From contig CM074146.1 of assembly GCA_037178625.1 (NCBI GenBank), positions 1,736,001 through 1,800,000 of the forward strand: 64,000 nt of DNA. The letters are read 5' to 3'. Positions 28,604 through 38,390 of the stretch are shown here, in pieces. The translations under genes were made by a program, and so were the position numbers. The DNA is from Skeletonema tropicum (taxonomy: Eukaryota; Bacillariophyta; Thalassiosirophyceae; Thalassiosirales; Thalassiosiraceae). Position 1 is the first letter of the stretch; each line of letters begins with the position of its first letter. Under the pieces are notes generated by a model. That model saw only the letters and a list, made by a program, of their open reading frames with translations. It made no database searches and was not told the DNA's origin.

Positions 28604-29672
28604 TGGTAAGGACTATGACTATGAATAATGAGATAAATGGTGGTGATGATGGATCGCGCCAAAAAGTCACGAATTCCTACGTAGTGTTCTCATACTCATC
28701 TCTGACTTTTTTTTTTCAACAATGGCGAATTTACCACAACGTTTGGGCGGCCCTACTGAGTCAACGAGTGGCTCCCCGGGAATAACAACACCACGCCCCA
28801 ACACGTCAGGTGATGCTATGACAGAAATCTACCAGCTAGGGCGCGTAGGAACTGGTTCAAACAACTTTTTTCCCTATCGAAATTAGCCAGTTTTGGACTA
28901 TGAGTCGGACTATGAATCACGATGCTCTCATAGTCTCGACGGGTAACCACTAGACACTAGAGTAGAGAGACGCCTAATGAACGCCCACGCACGCTATGGA
29001 CGCGAGATGTACGCCCACGCACGCTATGAACGCGAGATGTACGCCCACGCACGCTATGAACGCGAGATGTACGCCCACGCACGCTAGCGTTCATTCGCGT
29101 TCATTCGCGTTCATGCGCGTTCATTTCAACCCTCAGTTCAACGTACACACAAATGTCGGGTTGGTGCGGAATGAAGCCTCAAGTAAAATCTTAGCGGCAT
29201 CGCTTATTTTTGTACTAATTCATACGTAGGACGTATGAAAGTAAGTAGTGTATGTTCTAAATCCTAGTGGTAATATGCACGAAGTTAGCAGCAATCACCC
29301 CCTACGGCACCTGTCAACAACGCCAAACCTACTGCGGACTGTGAAGAAACTATGTACGACGGTAATTCATTTTCAACCCCATCAAAAGTCATAATTCGAG
29401 ATGGACAAACTGTCGTACGGGTAAAATGGGGACCAAAATGGGGACAAAATAACACTTTTGAGGACATTAGTTTAGTGGGTTCCAGCGGTGTTACAGTTAG
29501 TGTTGGCACATCAAAACTTAGCTAATACCTTCGCCTCAAATGCTTGGGTCGATATTTGGTCCCTACCAGTGTTTCATTGCCTCTATTAGTACGTCGTATG
29601 GGCATGATCTGTCATGATCGAAGAGTTGTGAAACTCATCAAAAAAGCCTCAATATTTTGTCCCCACATCCAC
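28604..29672. other. Element ends and duplication junction
   Basis: 28604-28950 is the right end of the 1735-bp element. 28978-29125 is the right subterminal repeat array of the CAC-ended element. 29167-29196 is the far flank of its target. 29197-29672 is single-copy DNA with no gene and separates the two halves of the segmental duplication. Confidence 0.5.
28978..29125. repeat. Subterminal minisatellite, right end
   Basis: About three and a half units of a 34-bp repeat (ACGCCCACGCACGCTATGAA, CGCGAGATGT), then three GCGTTCATTC units in the opposite sense. It is the counterpart of 23630-23770 at the left end of the CAC-ended element. Confidence 0.8.
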
Positions 29673-30354
29673 ATGGAGAAAGAATTTCATCCACAAAATT
29701 TGGCCATTCTTCGTCTTCAATGTCGTTGTCGTTGCTGTTGGTCGACGCTGCATCTTCAGATGCCATACAGTCTCGGCAATACCATAATCCGCATGCCGTA
29801 CAGACTAGGCAATATCGTAAACATCGTAGAGTCGATGTTTGGATTGCAGCAGATGATTCAATGTCGCCTTCGAGAGATTCCTCAGAGAATGAGGTTGAGT
29901 TGGAACAGCTCTTTTCTTGGAGCCCATCGACGTCACGTTCAGAGTCTTTGGAAGTAGTGAGATGATGCTTCCCTCGCATCATAGTGCTAAACCGACGTCC
30001 CAGTTTGAATGCGGTCTTCTTTTCAGCGCCACTTCCTCTACTGAACTTGGGAAGCACCACCATCTCAATACATCCAGTATCTTGCCTCAACATGACGTCG
30101 ACATCCTTCGTTCGCGTCAGCACAATATCAATATCAGTATTTGATGTGTCGGTATTATGAGTAGCGAGTCCACGAAGAGTGACCTCCCTATCACCCAACG
30201 CAGCAGCATCCTCATTGCCGTCAGATTCGACAGTGGCCGACTTGGACGCTTGCAGTTGCAGAATCATTGATGACATGGTGACGGCGGCTTCAGCCTCAGC
30301 TGACATTTGAGAAGCCGCTCTCCTTCGTCTTGGTCTTGGCCAGGACACCACCAT
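29638..30354 (-). pseudogene. Truncated copy of the 5' end of the 1272-residue gene
   Basis: 238 residues. It starts identically (MVVSWPRPRRRRAASQMSAE), has one copy of the EVTLRGLATHNTDTSN ... SERDVD repeat and the Cys cluster CLVCTACGLWYCRDC, and follows the parent up to NFVDEIL. Duplicated DNA ends there (about 29673) and the frame runs out in 11 unrelated residues. There is no enzyme domain. The start codon and ~230 bp of upstream DNA are kept, so it may still be transcribed. Confidence 0.75.
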
Positions 30355-30586
30355 GTCTTTGACACCAAGTCCTTCTTATAAATGCTTCGATTTACTTCGA
30401 CTTCGACTTCGTTTACAGTGAAATATTATGTAGCGTGGGTGTCTGCAATATTCTTTATCATCCATCAAAGAGACCGATCAGTACTTTTATTGTACTCAAG
30501 AACATGAAGAACAAAATTGGTGAAGGTTTTGGTTGTCGGTCGGTCGTCGGTCGCAGTCGGATTGGATTGAGGACTCGGCCTCTCTA

Positions 30587-32321
30587 GTGGTTACCCGTCG
30601 AGACTATGGGACTATGAGGACTATGAATATCTCCACGAATTCCTCTGTGGCCTTGGTACCCAAAAAAATGGACTATGATTTGGACTATGAATCTTCAGAG
30701 CGGCAATCGTACATAGGAATTAGTAATATTTAATGCCGTCATCCATCATCAAAATTGTTCTCACCATGGTATCATAGTCCCTCCTACGGTGGCTGATACA
30801 TCAACGCAGAAGATAATTCATTGATGAAACCTCTGTAGACAACAGTGGTATTGGTGCTCTATTGAATAGTGTCATTTGCTAGAAACGATTATTAGATTAT
30901 CCACAGAAATTGAATGACTCCCTACACATAAAAATGAACGACCCTATCCCATATCGAACGACTATTATTTGTTCCTTGCACTCCTAGGTCCTCTTTTGTG
31001 GAGAAGGAGACACATCCTTCGAAGCATTTCTCTTGCGTCTCTGCGGTGCTGAAGGAGACTCTTGCACTTGTTCCTCCTTCCACAATTTCAACTCTTTGGC
31101 ATCGTCATGTGCTCTGCGCTCCTTTCCATCAAGATCAAGCCTCCCTTTACATGGTTGGAGCCACAGCACTATTTTGGCATTAATTACCTCCCAAACGATC
31201 ATCCAAACCCTTTTCGTTCCAACCATGTTCATATTCTAGCAAAATATTAACGTTGAACTTCAAACATCGACGTATAAACTTGTTTTGACGTACCATTACC
31301 TGGGACGATGGACATTACGAAGTTGATCCGGAATGTGTCAACTGAGCACATAGCATTATGCACAGATCGATAATATTCATTGGTTGATATCATTGATTTG
31401 CATTTGACACGCAGATAACGATAAATTGTATCCCCTATCACATTGAAAAACACATATCCCATCTCCCACAGGTATTGGCGGAATACGCAATGTCGTGCCA
31501 TCACGTCTACCTCCAAACCACCCAATCATTTGCTCGTCAATTGAAATTGTATTCTCAGTAGTGTTCGATTCATCAATAACAGTGCCTGTGGCCATCTCCA
31601 CCATTTCGTTGTCCTCCATCTCCATTTCCGATGACACATGGCTGACGGACATCGCAATTGACGACACATCATCATCTTCATCTTCAGTACCGTCGTTCGT
31701 GCCATGATCATTGCCTCCTACCACACCTTGCCGCACGTCTTGCACTTCTTCATAATCGATACCCGCCAATGGTCTTGGAGTTAGTAGAGAGTTGTCTTGG
31801 TTGTTCGATTTGTCGACCGCTGGGGTGGTGTTGGTTGGAGGATTGGTACTAACTGCGAGGTGATAATATGAGCTGCTGCATGGACGCCAAGCAGCCGGGC
31901 GATCGCTGCTGCGGCTGAGGCGGCTGAGTGGCTGCTTCACGTTTGGCTGTAGCTGTAGTAGTCATCGTAAGCAATGGTAAGGACTATGACTATGAATAAT
32001 GAGATAAAAGGTGGTGATGATGGATCGCGCCAAAAAGCCACGAATTCCTACGTAGTATTCTCATACTCATCACTGACTTTTTTTTTTCAACCATGGCGAA
32101 TTTACCACCACGTTTGGGCGGCCCTACTGAGTCAACGAGTGGCTCCCCGGGAAAAACAACACCACGCCCCAACACGTCAGGTGATGCTCTGACAGAAATC
32201 TACCAGCTACGCCTCGTAGGAACTGGTTCAAACAACTTTTTACCCTATCGAAATTAGCCTATTTTGGACTATGAGTTGGACTATGAATCACGATGCGCTC
32301 ATAGTCTCGACGGGTAACCAC
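30587..32321. mobile_element. 1735-bp TIR element (family copy 2)
   Basis: The ends are GTGGTTACCCGTCGAGACTA and its complement, extending to 22 bp. TA lies on both sides (30585-30586 and 32322-32323), within a CTAG context at both ends. It is homologous over its full length to 24986-28950 minus the nested transposon. It carries a minus-strand gene (31377-31940). It sits where the left duplicate (about 23410-23420) has no insertion. Confidence 0.85.
31377..31940 (-). CDS. Conserved gene of the 1735-bp element, second copy
   Basis: 187 residues, homologous to 27998-28603 with small in-frame differences: a shorter Pro/Gln-rich start, and DGTEDEDDDVSSIAMSVSHV. It keeps MVEMATGTVIDESNTTENTI and DEQMIGWFGGRRDGTTLRIP. 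The overlapping frame 31525-31247 (YLWEMGYVFFNVIGDTIYRY) is also open and runs further than in copy 1, to FRINFVMSIVPGNGTSK. Indels between the copies are mostly multiples of three, which supports coding. Product unknown. Confidence 0.5.
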   Translation of the reverse strand: MKQPLSRLSRSSDRPAAWRPCSSSYYHLAVSTNPPTNTTPAVDKSNNQDNSLLTPRPLAGIDYEEVQDVRQGVVGGNDHGTNDGTEDEDDDVSSIAMSVSHVSSEMEMEDNEMVEMATGTVIDESNTTENTISIDEQMIGWFGGRRDGTTLRIPPIPVGDGICVFQCDRGYNLSLSACQMQINDINQ

Positions 32322-32649
32322 TAGCCTGGTAATTTTGGGGGGGTACAGAGTCTAAACGCCCTCTAAAAAAAGGGTGAATTTGGCTCAAAATTATCCTGGT
32401 GTTTAGAAGGAGTTAACCACAAATAGATGTCAAATTATCGGGGCAATGCCAAACTGAGCCCCCCAAATCCCTACATATTTTAGACACCGTCCAACTTGGC
32501 ACTTGGACGGTAACCTCAAGTAAAATCTTCTCTTAAATCTTACTCACGCGGTGACGTGCTAATCATCGACGAGAATACAGTCTGCATTCTTTCTTCTACA
32601 TATACCTTCCAACACCTCCTATCACTCCATCTCAGAGGTGCTTCAACGT
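32322..32649. other. End of duplication and adjacent DNA
   Basis: 32326-32530 belongs to the segmental duplication. 32531-32649 shows nothing recognisable. Confidence 0.4.
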
Positions 32650-33928
32650 GGGGAAACAATAGGTTATGGGATGATCTGCAACTAGAGACGGTGATGGTTC
32701 ATGGCTGTTAGAGGGGATCATACAAGGCTCCGTGGAAGGTGCCGCCAACGGTTCATTCATGAAAGATATTAGCACGGATGTGTTCTCAGCTGCCTTTAAG
32801 TTGATGTGCAATAATTCTAAACGGATGTTGTTTGGAACGTGGGTAGAGGAATCTCCATTTGCTGGAAACTATCGAGGAGAAATCTTTGGGGGAATGGCAT
32901 TAGCTCTACTCCTTAGGGCTGCCTCTACATTACTTCCGGCCAATAGCGAAGTAGTATCTCCTGTGAAACTTTGGTTCGACAACTCTGGTGTCATTCATCA
33001 CGGCAACAAACCACATTCTTACCTCGTGGAAAGTCAATCTCAGGCCGATGTTCTCTCTCTTTTCAAGCGATATCTCCGTCTCCGCGCAATTCCGTTCACC
33101 ATTTCCTTTGAGAAGGTGGAATCTCACGTAGATGACTATCGTCATGCCTCTACATACACACGTCAAGAGAATTGGAATATCGAGATGGACAGGCCTTATT
33201 GCTGCCTTGGAAGCTAACACTCTCATTACATCACCTTTTCCATTTGAGCATGTTCGAGTTCATACTGGTTTTGGAAAGATTAGTGGTTCCCCGATCGATG
33301 CAATTATGACTAGCACGGATACAACTCGGCTAATCATCTCTTCCGACACTCGCGGTATAGTTTCTTCACAACACTTCGATTTGATATTCTGGGAAGGAAT
33401 GGATAAAGCAGTGAAGAAATTTCCCCGCATGTTCACCAGTTGGACAGCGAAACATGTGTCACACTTTTGCGGTACCAACAGGCAACTTCTAAGATGGATG
33501 GCTCAGTTCAGAAAATCTACCCCAGCTGTGGCCGCCCCGACGAAAGTACCTCACACATCACAAGATGTAGCGATCCAGGTCGTCTGGCGAGCCTTCGAGC
33601 AGCAGTAGAGGATCTCAGCGATTGGATGGAAATGGAAGAGAATGATACGGATCCCTACTTACAACATCTTGTCGAAGAGTATCTTCTTGGACATGGAGAA
33701 TCGGACAAGTACGATATTATTGATGGACTTCCTGCGCACATTGAATTTGCAGGGACAGGGATCGATCCCAACAGATTGGCTTACATTCCAAACTCACACT
33801 TATCTGCGTCTCAGCTACAATGCCTACAAAGCTGCATTGTAAAGCGGCGGAGAAACGCGCTGCTATGGGTGGTGACGCTAGTAGCGCGCCTAAGTACTGG
33901 TATTTTTGATCGAAAATTTATAAGTTAG
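32650..33928 (+). pseudogene. Retroelement C-terminal remnant: RNase H-like domain and Cys/His tail
   Basis: Frame one (to 33217) reads DGDGSWLLEGIIQGSVEG, then YRGEIFGG, VKLWFDNSGVIHHGN and FEKVESHVDD. The ordered E, D and H-x-D positions fit an RNase H fold. About one extra base near 33195 moves the sequence to the frame 33132-33608 (LIAALEANTLITSPFPFEHV; SWTAKHVSHFCGTNRQLLRW). A second shift near 33512 moves it to 33440-33928 (PSCGRPDESTSHITRCSDPG; a C-x2-C ... H-x3-C pattern). Such an RNase H plus Cys/His tail closes diatom retroelement polyproteins, as I recall the family. No RT or termini are present, so it is a dead fragment. Confidence 0.55.
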
Positions 33929-34574
33929 ATAGTGTAGTCGAATATTGACTCCATAACAAAAGTAAGACTATCATTAGAAAGCTCTACTCCTCTACTATTC
34001 GAATGATGTGTTGCTTTTGTTATTTGGTCGACTATGAGTCGAGTTACAATCGTCCAAAGTCGAGCGTTTGCTTGACTTGGGTGTGTGCTCTCTTATTCGA
34101 CACGCCTTCCCAGCTTGGGCAAACCCCACTACGAGATAGAGCAGTGAATGTAGATGTCGATGGTGGGGTTTGCCCAAGCTGGGAAGGCACGAGCGACCGA
34201 GAACCATCGATTTCGCTCGATGGTATGATTCGTGCGATTTGAATTTTTTTGGTCATTTTTAACTAGCGTTCATCTAGCAAATGACACAATTCGGCCTCCA
34301 TCATGCCGATGGCATTGGGAACGGTCGTTCTCAGCAACCAATCGGCCAAATCACTCCGTTCAACTTGCTATACCCTTCACAACAACCCAATAGACAGATA
34401 TTGTAAGGTGGCGACGTCGGAGCATTCGTAGTCTCGCTCATAATAATGGTCTAAGTCGTCCCATCATTGCCGCACAATTATTAATCGCACATCGGCTTCA
34501 TATTTCCTCCATCGACGTTGCTGTAACGCTATTCCATGATAAAATCTACATTGTACGCCTCCTCTGATCCATAA
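33929..34574. other. Intergenic with a strong hairpin
   Basis: No gene. It contains the 26-bp perfect inverted repeat at 34104-34188. The rest shows nothing recognisable. Confidence 0.4.
34104..34188. repeat. Perfect 26-bp inverted repeat (hairpin)
   Basis: The arms 34104-34129 (GCCTTCCCAGCTTGGGCAAA...) and 34163-34188 are exactly complementary around a 33-base loop. No oligo-T follows. It could be a small-RNA precursor, a foldback element or a recoding relic; no choice can be made from sequence. Confidence 0.85.
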
Positions 34575-35404
34575 TTGTCATCGATTGCCATCGGCAGGGC
34601 ATCCATAATGGTCAGCTTCAATGAAACACTGCGCGCGATTGCACAGATCAACTCGCAAGTGGATGAGAATAATTCTTCTTCATTGTCGAAATGGCACATC
34701 CACCAGGAGACAGTGTCAAAAATGCTCAATATTGCCGACGCAGATGATACATCTGGAGCAGCATTCATGTGGGAGTTTGTGAATTGTCTCAAGAATGGTG
34801 GAAGCGGATCTAGGAAAGCCGATGCATTCGTATCAAATCCCTCACCCTACGACAAGACGAAGATTGATCTCCTCGACTCATCACCAAACGCACTAAACTT
34901 CCATGCCACTAAATATAGGGGACATCAACATGTTCCTTGCATGGGTGGCACTCCGTCTCCAGATGTTGTTCATGAAGATGCCGTGTACTCTATGCACTCT
35001 GTCCCGACATAAAGGATAAGACCAAGAAGGCTTTGTTGGATACAGGCACTACAAAAGCAGATAATGTGTTTTTGTTACTCCGCCATGTCCAGCAGATTGC
35101 CGAGAAGAAGATTGAGGATGACATCAGTACCCCAAGTCGAGCAGAAGAGCTTAAAGACAGTTCAACTGAAGATTATTTGCTTGAGTTTATCAAAGACGAT
35201 GAGTCTGAGCATTTGGAGATGGTAGCTACGGAACAAGCCAGCAAGATGCAAGCCATGCACACTTTAATGAAAGAATTTGCCAATAAAGAGACTGAACAGC
35301 AATACGGAAGAAATTTTGAACGTCTTGATTATACAGTGAAGACGACGTCGTATCGCGAGGGTGACTTCATGTATTGCAGTGATGATGAAGAGGATGATGA
35401 CTAG
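34575..35404 (+). pseudogene. Unrecognised gene, frame broken once
   Basis: The first frame (34575-35012) reads MVSFNETLRAIAQINSQVDE (from the second Met), MLNIADADDTSGAAFMWEFV and PSPYDKTKIDLLDSS. The protein-like sequence then moves to another frame, LYALCPDIKDKTKKALLDTG, which continues as KADNVFLLLRHVQQIAEKK and an acidic C-terminus (DDEEDDD) to 35404. The switch lies between about 34950 and 34990, where I see no good splice pair, so one base lost or gained is likely. No family assigned. Confidence 0.4.
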
Positions 35405-35723
35405 ACCTCATGCAAGTGTTGATTTTGAAGATGTAGTTTTAGATGTAATGCATAGTATTGATGTGTTTGAGTTGCTGTAGTATCTTCTCCTCATCTACTA
35501 CCAATCAAGCCATGTATTGTATTTCATAGAGTAATAATATCATTCCCAGATCAATAATTTCATCTCCACGTATCACCGGCTTTCCGACTATGACGGTCGA
35601 TTAATGCCCAAAATATGACAGTGATCCTCGATTATATAGTTTTTGAGCTATCCAATGGGCCATCAATCGGTCTATGGGAACGTTAGGAACATGATACGTT
35701 GCCCCATCAAAGATCGGTGATTT
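35405..35723. other. Intergenic
   Basis: 319 bases between convergent genes; nothing recognised. Confidence 0.4.
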
Positions 35724-36485
35724 TTACGAAATATACAAGATGTCCGTACTTGAAGCGGCATTACGACCACGACGACTGATATCAAGTGAAATAGCGTCAG
35801 CACCCGTCAAATATTGGCGTGCGGCGGCAGGGCAAGCTTCTCCCGGCTTTCGTGCTTCTGTTCTTGCTGCACGAAATTCTCTTCCATTCTCATTCACTTT
35901 CCCTCTGTAAACGCCACCAGCATAAGAAAAAGTTGCAACCGACGGTTGCTCATCAAAAATGTAACCTGCTCCTTGATGCCAAATGACCTCTTCTGTGCGC
36001 GGAAGAGTGATGAAGCTAGGTATACTATCTTCACCTCTTACATCATAACTATCTCCAGAATTCAACACCCATGAACTATCAGAAACAAGAAACTGGCAAA
36101 ACTGTTCTAATCCATCCCAACATGAGTCAGGTAGTGAAGTGTCGCTAACAGCTGAGCCAGTCGTTCCCGTTCCCAAGATGTGAATGTCCCCGCTCCTCAC
36201 TAAATCAACCGGCCCAGCTACCGCTGAGGGTGCAAAATCCGACGGCACAGGATCGCCAGCTAGAGAGGAGAAGTACATCCAAGCTGGAGAGTGAGAGACA
36301 CCACCTGCCGACAATAAAGCAGAAGGCATCTCACCATATCCTTCTCTGGAAGCTAAGGATAGTCCAACAGGCAAGGTAGTAGTCACAACATTGTTCTGAA
36401 CCTCATTTCGATGAGATGACTGGTGCAGAGGAACAGCAGCTTGACTCGCTCCTTGCTGTTCTTCCTTTGGGAACATCAAATCCAT
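35724..36485 (-). CDS. Hypothetical protein
   Basis: 253 residues from the ATG at 36485 (MDLMFPKEEQQGASQAAVPL). It is a soluble, Ser/Gly-rich protein with segments GGVSHSPAWMYFSSLAGDPV and DGLEQFCQFLVSDSSWVLNS, and a basic C-terminal part (RAARTEARKPGEACPAAARQ). There is no signal peptide or membrane helix. Length, complete start and stop, and lack of low complexity support a real gene or a gene fragment. I do not recognise it. Confidence 0.4.
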   Translation of the reverse strand: MDLMFPKEEQQGASQAAVPLHQSSHRNEVQNNVVTTTLPVGLSLASREGYGEMPSALLSAGGVSHSPAWMYFSSLAGDPVPSDFAPSAVAGPVDLVRSGDIHILGTGTTGSAVSDTSLPDSCWDGLEQFCQFLVSDSSWVLNSGDSYDVRGEDSIPSFITLPRTEEVIWHQGAGYIFDEQPSVATFSYAGGVYRGKVNENGREFRAARTEARKPGEACPAAARQYLTGADAISLDISRRGRNAASSTDILYIS

Positions 36486-36829
36486 GCCGATAGGGGGGTG
36501 CGCAGCCTATGATTTCTTTTAATCACGAGTTGAGCGCGCCAAGTATTTTTTGTCAAACTTTTTGACCATGGCCAAATTTGGCCATCGCCAGTTTGGCGTA
36601 AGAATTATTACCCTTTGTCAGCTTAATCTCTGTTATTACTTCCTCTCACACTATGAAACTCAACAGGCACATAGACCATACCCCCGTCTATGTGCCTGTT
36701 GAGTTTGGTGGTCTCAAGTGTTCACCCGGTGGAGATTAAGCTGACAAACCATGCCATTTTGCGATCCGATCTTCCAGCACGTGTGCTGAGTCCTCCAAGT
36801 GACTCAGACAGGTGTCGAAGATCCTATGT
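36486..36829. other. Intergenic with a foldback element
   Basis: It holds the hairpin 36614-36748 and a small TGGCCAAATTTGGCCA dyad at about 36570. It borders the first copy of the 7-kb duplication. Confidence 0.5.
36614..36748. repeat. Two-tier foldback hairpin
   Basis: The outer arms TTTGTCAGCTTAATCTC (36614-36630) and complement (36732-36748), and the inner arms AAACTCAACAGGCACATAGA(C) (36656-36676) and complement (36686-36706), are all perfect, with a 9-base apex. The ~25-base segments between tiers do not pair. It resembles a small foldback MITE. Confidence 0.8.
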
Positions 36830-37127
36830 CATCAGTCGAAGCTTGGTTCAGGCTGCGCCGGAATTCTATGAATGACGTAATCAAAGAAACCTAAGTAATT
36901 TCTACAAAATAAATATCAACAGCCCCAGTCAATATTTCAGAGTCAGAGTGAGTCCAATAACCAATGTCAATCCATTCCACTCTTTTTTCTCTACTTCTCT
37001 ACCTTTCTACTGCAAAATAATCGGAGGAGAACCAGCCTCAAGCAACCACGCTTCAAAGTCCTCACCTGTAATACCCTTAGGCCAATCGCCAACAATTTGA
37101 GGAACTTTACTTACAATTCCATTGTGA

Positions 37128-38390
37128 TTAGCGAAGATATGAACCTTCTTGCCTCTGAGATTTTGCCAGTATTGCGTATTGCTTCTTCTCGGTGGACTCA
37201 ACATAGTTGAGAGTGCACTGAATGGCATTATCACGGATATCATGGTCTCGTACCTTGAGCTTGACTAGGAGGCAGCAGCTCTCGCCAGTAATGCCACCAC
37301 AGTAGATAGGTTCAATTTGTCTTTCACCAGTTACTTCTACTGATTCCCCTCCTAGTGGAAGAGCATTGACTGCTTCTTCGATCATTGCATCTCCTTCGGG
37401 AGTATTCATTGCCATACCACTGCACAAGACACCACCGGCGATAGGTCTAGTGCCTCCTCCTCCTCCTCCACCACCACCACCACCTCTACCACCACCTCCT
37501 CCTCCGCCACCTAGATACTCCATAACTGTACAGCCCATGACGTTTTCAATTACTTCATTGAAAACGATAAGGGGTGCCTCACCTCAGTCGTAGTTTCAGT
37601 GGGATCCTCTGGAGGAACAGTTGCAGGGATAGTTTCCGGATCCATCCCAATTGGGTCAAGTGAAGCGTCGGGCTCCATGGCAAGAATTGGTGGAATCGCA
37701 GATTGCTGCTCATCAGTAGCTAGCTCGCCTGTACCATCCCAGGTGCTGGAGAGAGGAACGTGAAGCAAGTTAGTGTTTTGTAGTGATAGATTGAACATGT
37801 AAAATCAGTGAAGTCGAGAAAGACAGCAAGTATACAAGTGGATCAAACCCAATACACACAAGACTTACAAATCGTAATACACATAACCATCTCCATCACG
37901 CCCAATCCCAATTACCATATCGTCATCATTCATCAAGATAGAGACTGCATTATACAACTGATCTGTCTTGCGCCTCTTATCCATGATGACTGATCGAATG
38001 TATTGATCTTGTTCGGTAAAATTGGCAAAGATTTCTTCGTCAATGAATTGTTTGCAGGCTTCAGCAGTCATTCTGAGGTTGACACATTCTGGCCAAGTCT
38101 CCAAGTGCTCCTGGTAATGGCGAGGAGCTACAGCAATGAAGAACAGAATAGATGTTAGGCAGAGAGGAAACACGACACCGAAACTCGGACAAGTCTTTGA
38201 TGTGCAAAGGGTGACAGTGTCACACGTTATAGCAGATCACTCACTCTTTCATTCAATAATTGACGTTTCCGCAAGAATTCCCTCTTTTCTTCCGCTTTTG
38301 AAGTGATTCTCCCTCTCGCACAGTATCGAGTACAAACGCACCGAGCAAAGCGAGGAGTAAGTAATGGTAGATATATCCCCTTTTCATCAT
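37128..38390 (-). pseudogene. Putative secreted protein, spliced, exon 1 frameshifted (copy 1)
   Basis: It has the same exon order as the copy at 44416-45668. Exon 1 begins MMKRGYIYHYLLLALLGAFV, a good signal sequence, but after VREGE ten bases present in copy 2 are missing. The frame runs into a stop before the donor. Exons 2-4 are intact (HLETWPECVNLRMTAEACKQ; TWDGTGELATDEQQ; a Gly tract, then GTRPIAGGVLCSGMAMNTPE). The Gly tract is six residues longer than in copy 2. An overlapping frame (37243-37007) is also open (KVHIFANHNGIVSKVPQIVG). It is probably non-functional as written. Confidence 0.55.

Larger units (their letters stand above)
24986..28950. mobile_element. 1735-bp TIR element (family copy 1), itself interrupted
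   Basis: The ends are GTGGTTACCCGTCGAGAC, complementary at 28933-28950, with TA on both outer sides (24984-24985 and 28951-28952). Without the nested 2228-bp transposon and its TA it is 1735 bp, exactly the size of the second copy at 30587-32321. Subterminal GGACTATGA repeats lie inside both ends. It carries one conserved minus-strand gene (27998-28603) and no recognisable transposase of its own. It is inserted in the CAC-ended element. Confidence 0.85.
23589..29166. mobile_element. CAC-ended DNA element with 3-bp target duplication, host of a nested insertion
   Basis: The ends are perfect inverted repeats of ~22 bp (CACCAACCCGACATTTGTGT at the left, its complement ending at 29166). CGG flanks both sides (23586-23588 and 29167-29169). 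The paralogous sequence at 32508-32510 has a single CGG followed by TAACCTCAAGTAAAATCTT, which is the unoccupied site. The net length without the nested element is about 1.6 kb. Near both ends lie GAACGC/ACGCTATGG subterminal repeats. CAC termini, a 3-bp duplication and subterminal repeats are the marks of CACTA (EnSpm) elements, but no transposase is present, so it is non-autonomous and the class is inferred. Confidence 0.75.
29673..32530. repeat. Segmental duplication, right copy (interrupted)
   Basis: 29673-30584 matches 22157-23410. After the element at 30587-32321 the match resumes at about 32330 and runs to 32510 (against 23430-23588), then 32514-32530 matches 29178-29196. The right copy therefore shows the unoccupied site of the CAC-ended element, and the left copy shows roughly the unoccupied site of the 1735-bp element. 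Confidence 0.85.

Noticed and set aside
28978..29125. Regularly spaced repeats resembling a CRISPR array
   Set aside because: The units are head-to-tail with no unique spacers, then inverted units follow, and they are the subterminal array of a transposon in eukaryotic DNA.
30587..32321. Reading the 1735-bp element as a deletion derivative of the longer copy
   Set aside because: The extra 2228 bp in the longer copy has its own inverted ends and a TA duplication, so it is an insertion and not a deletion in the short copy.
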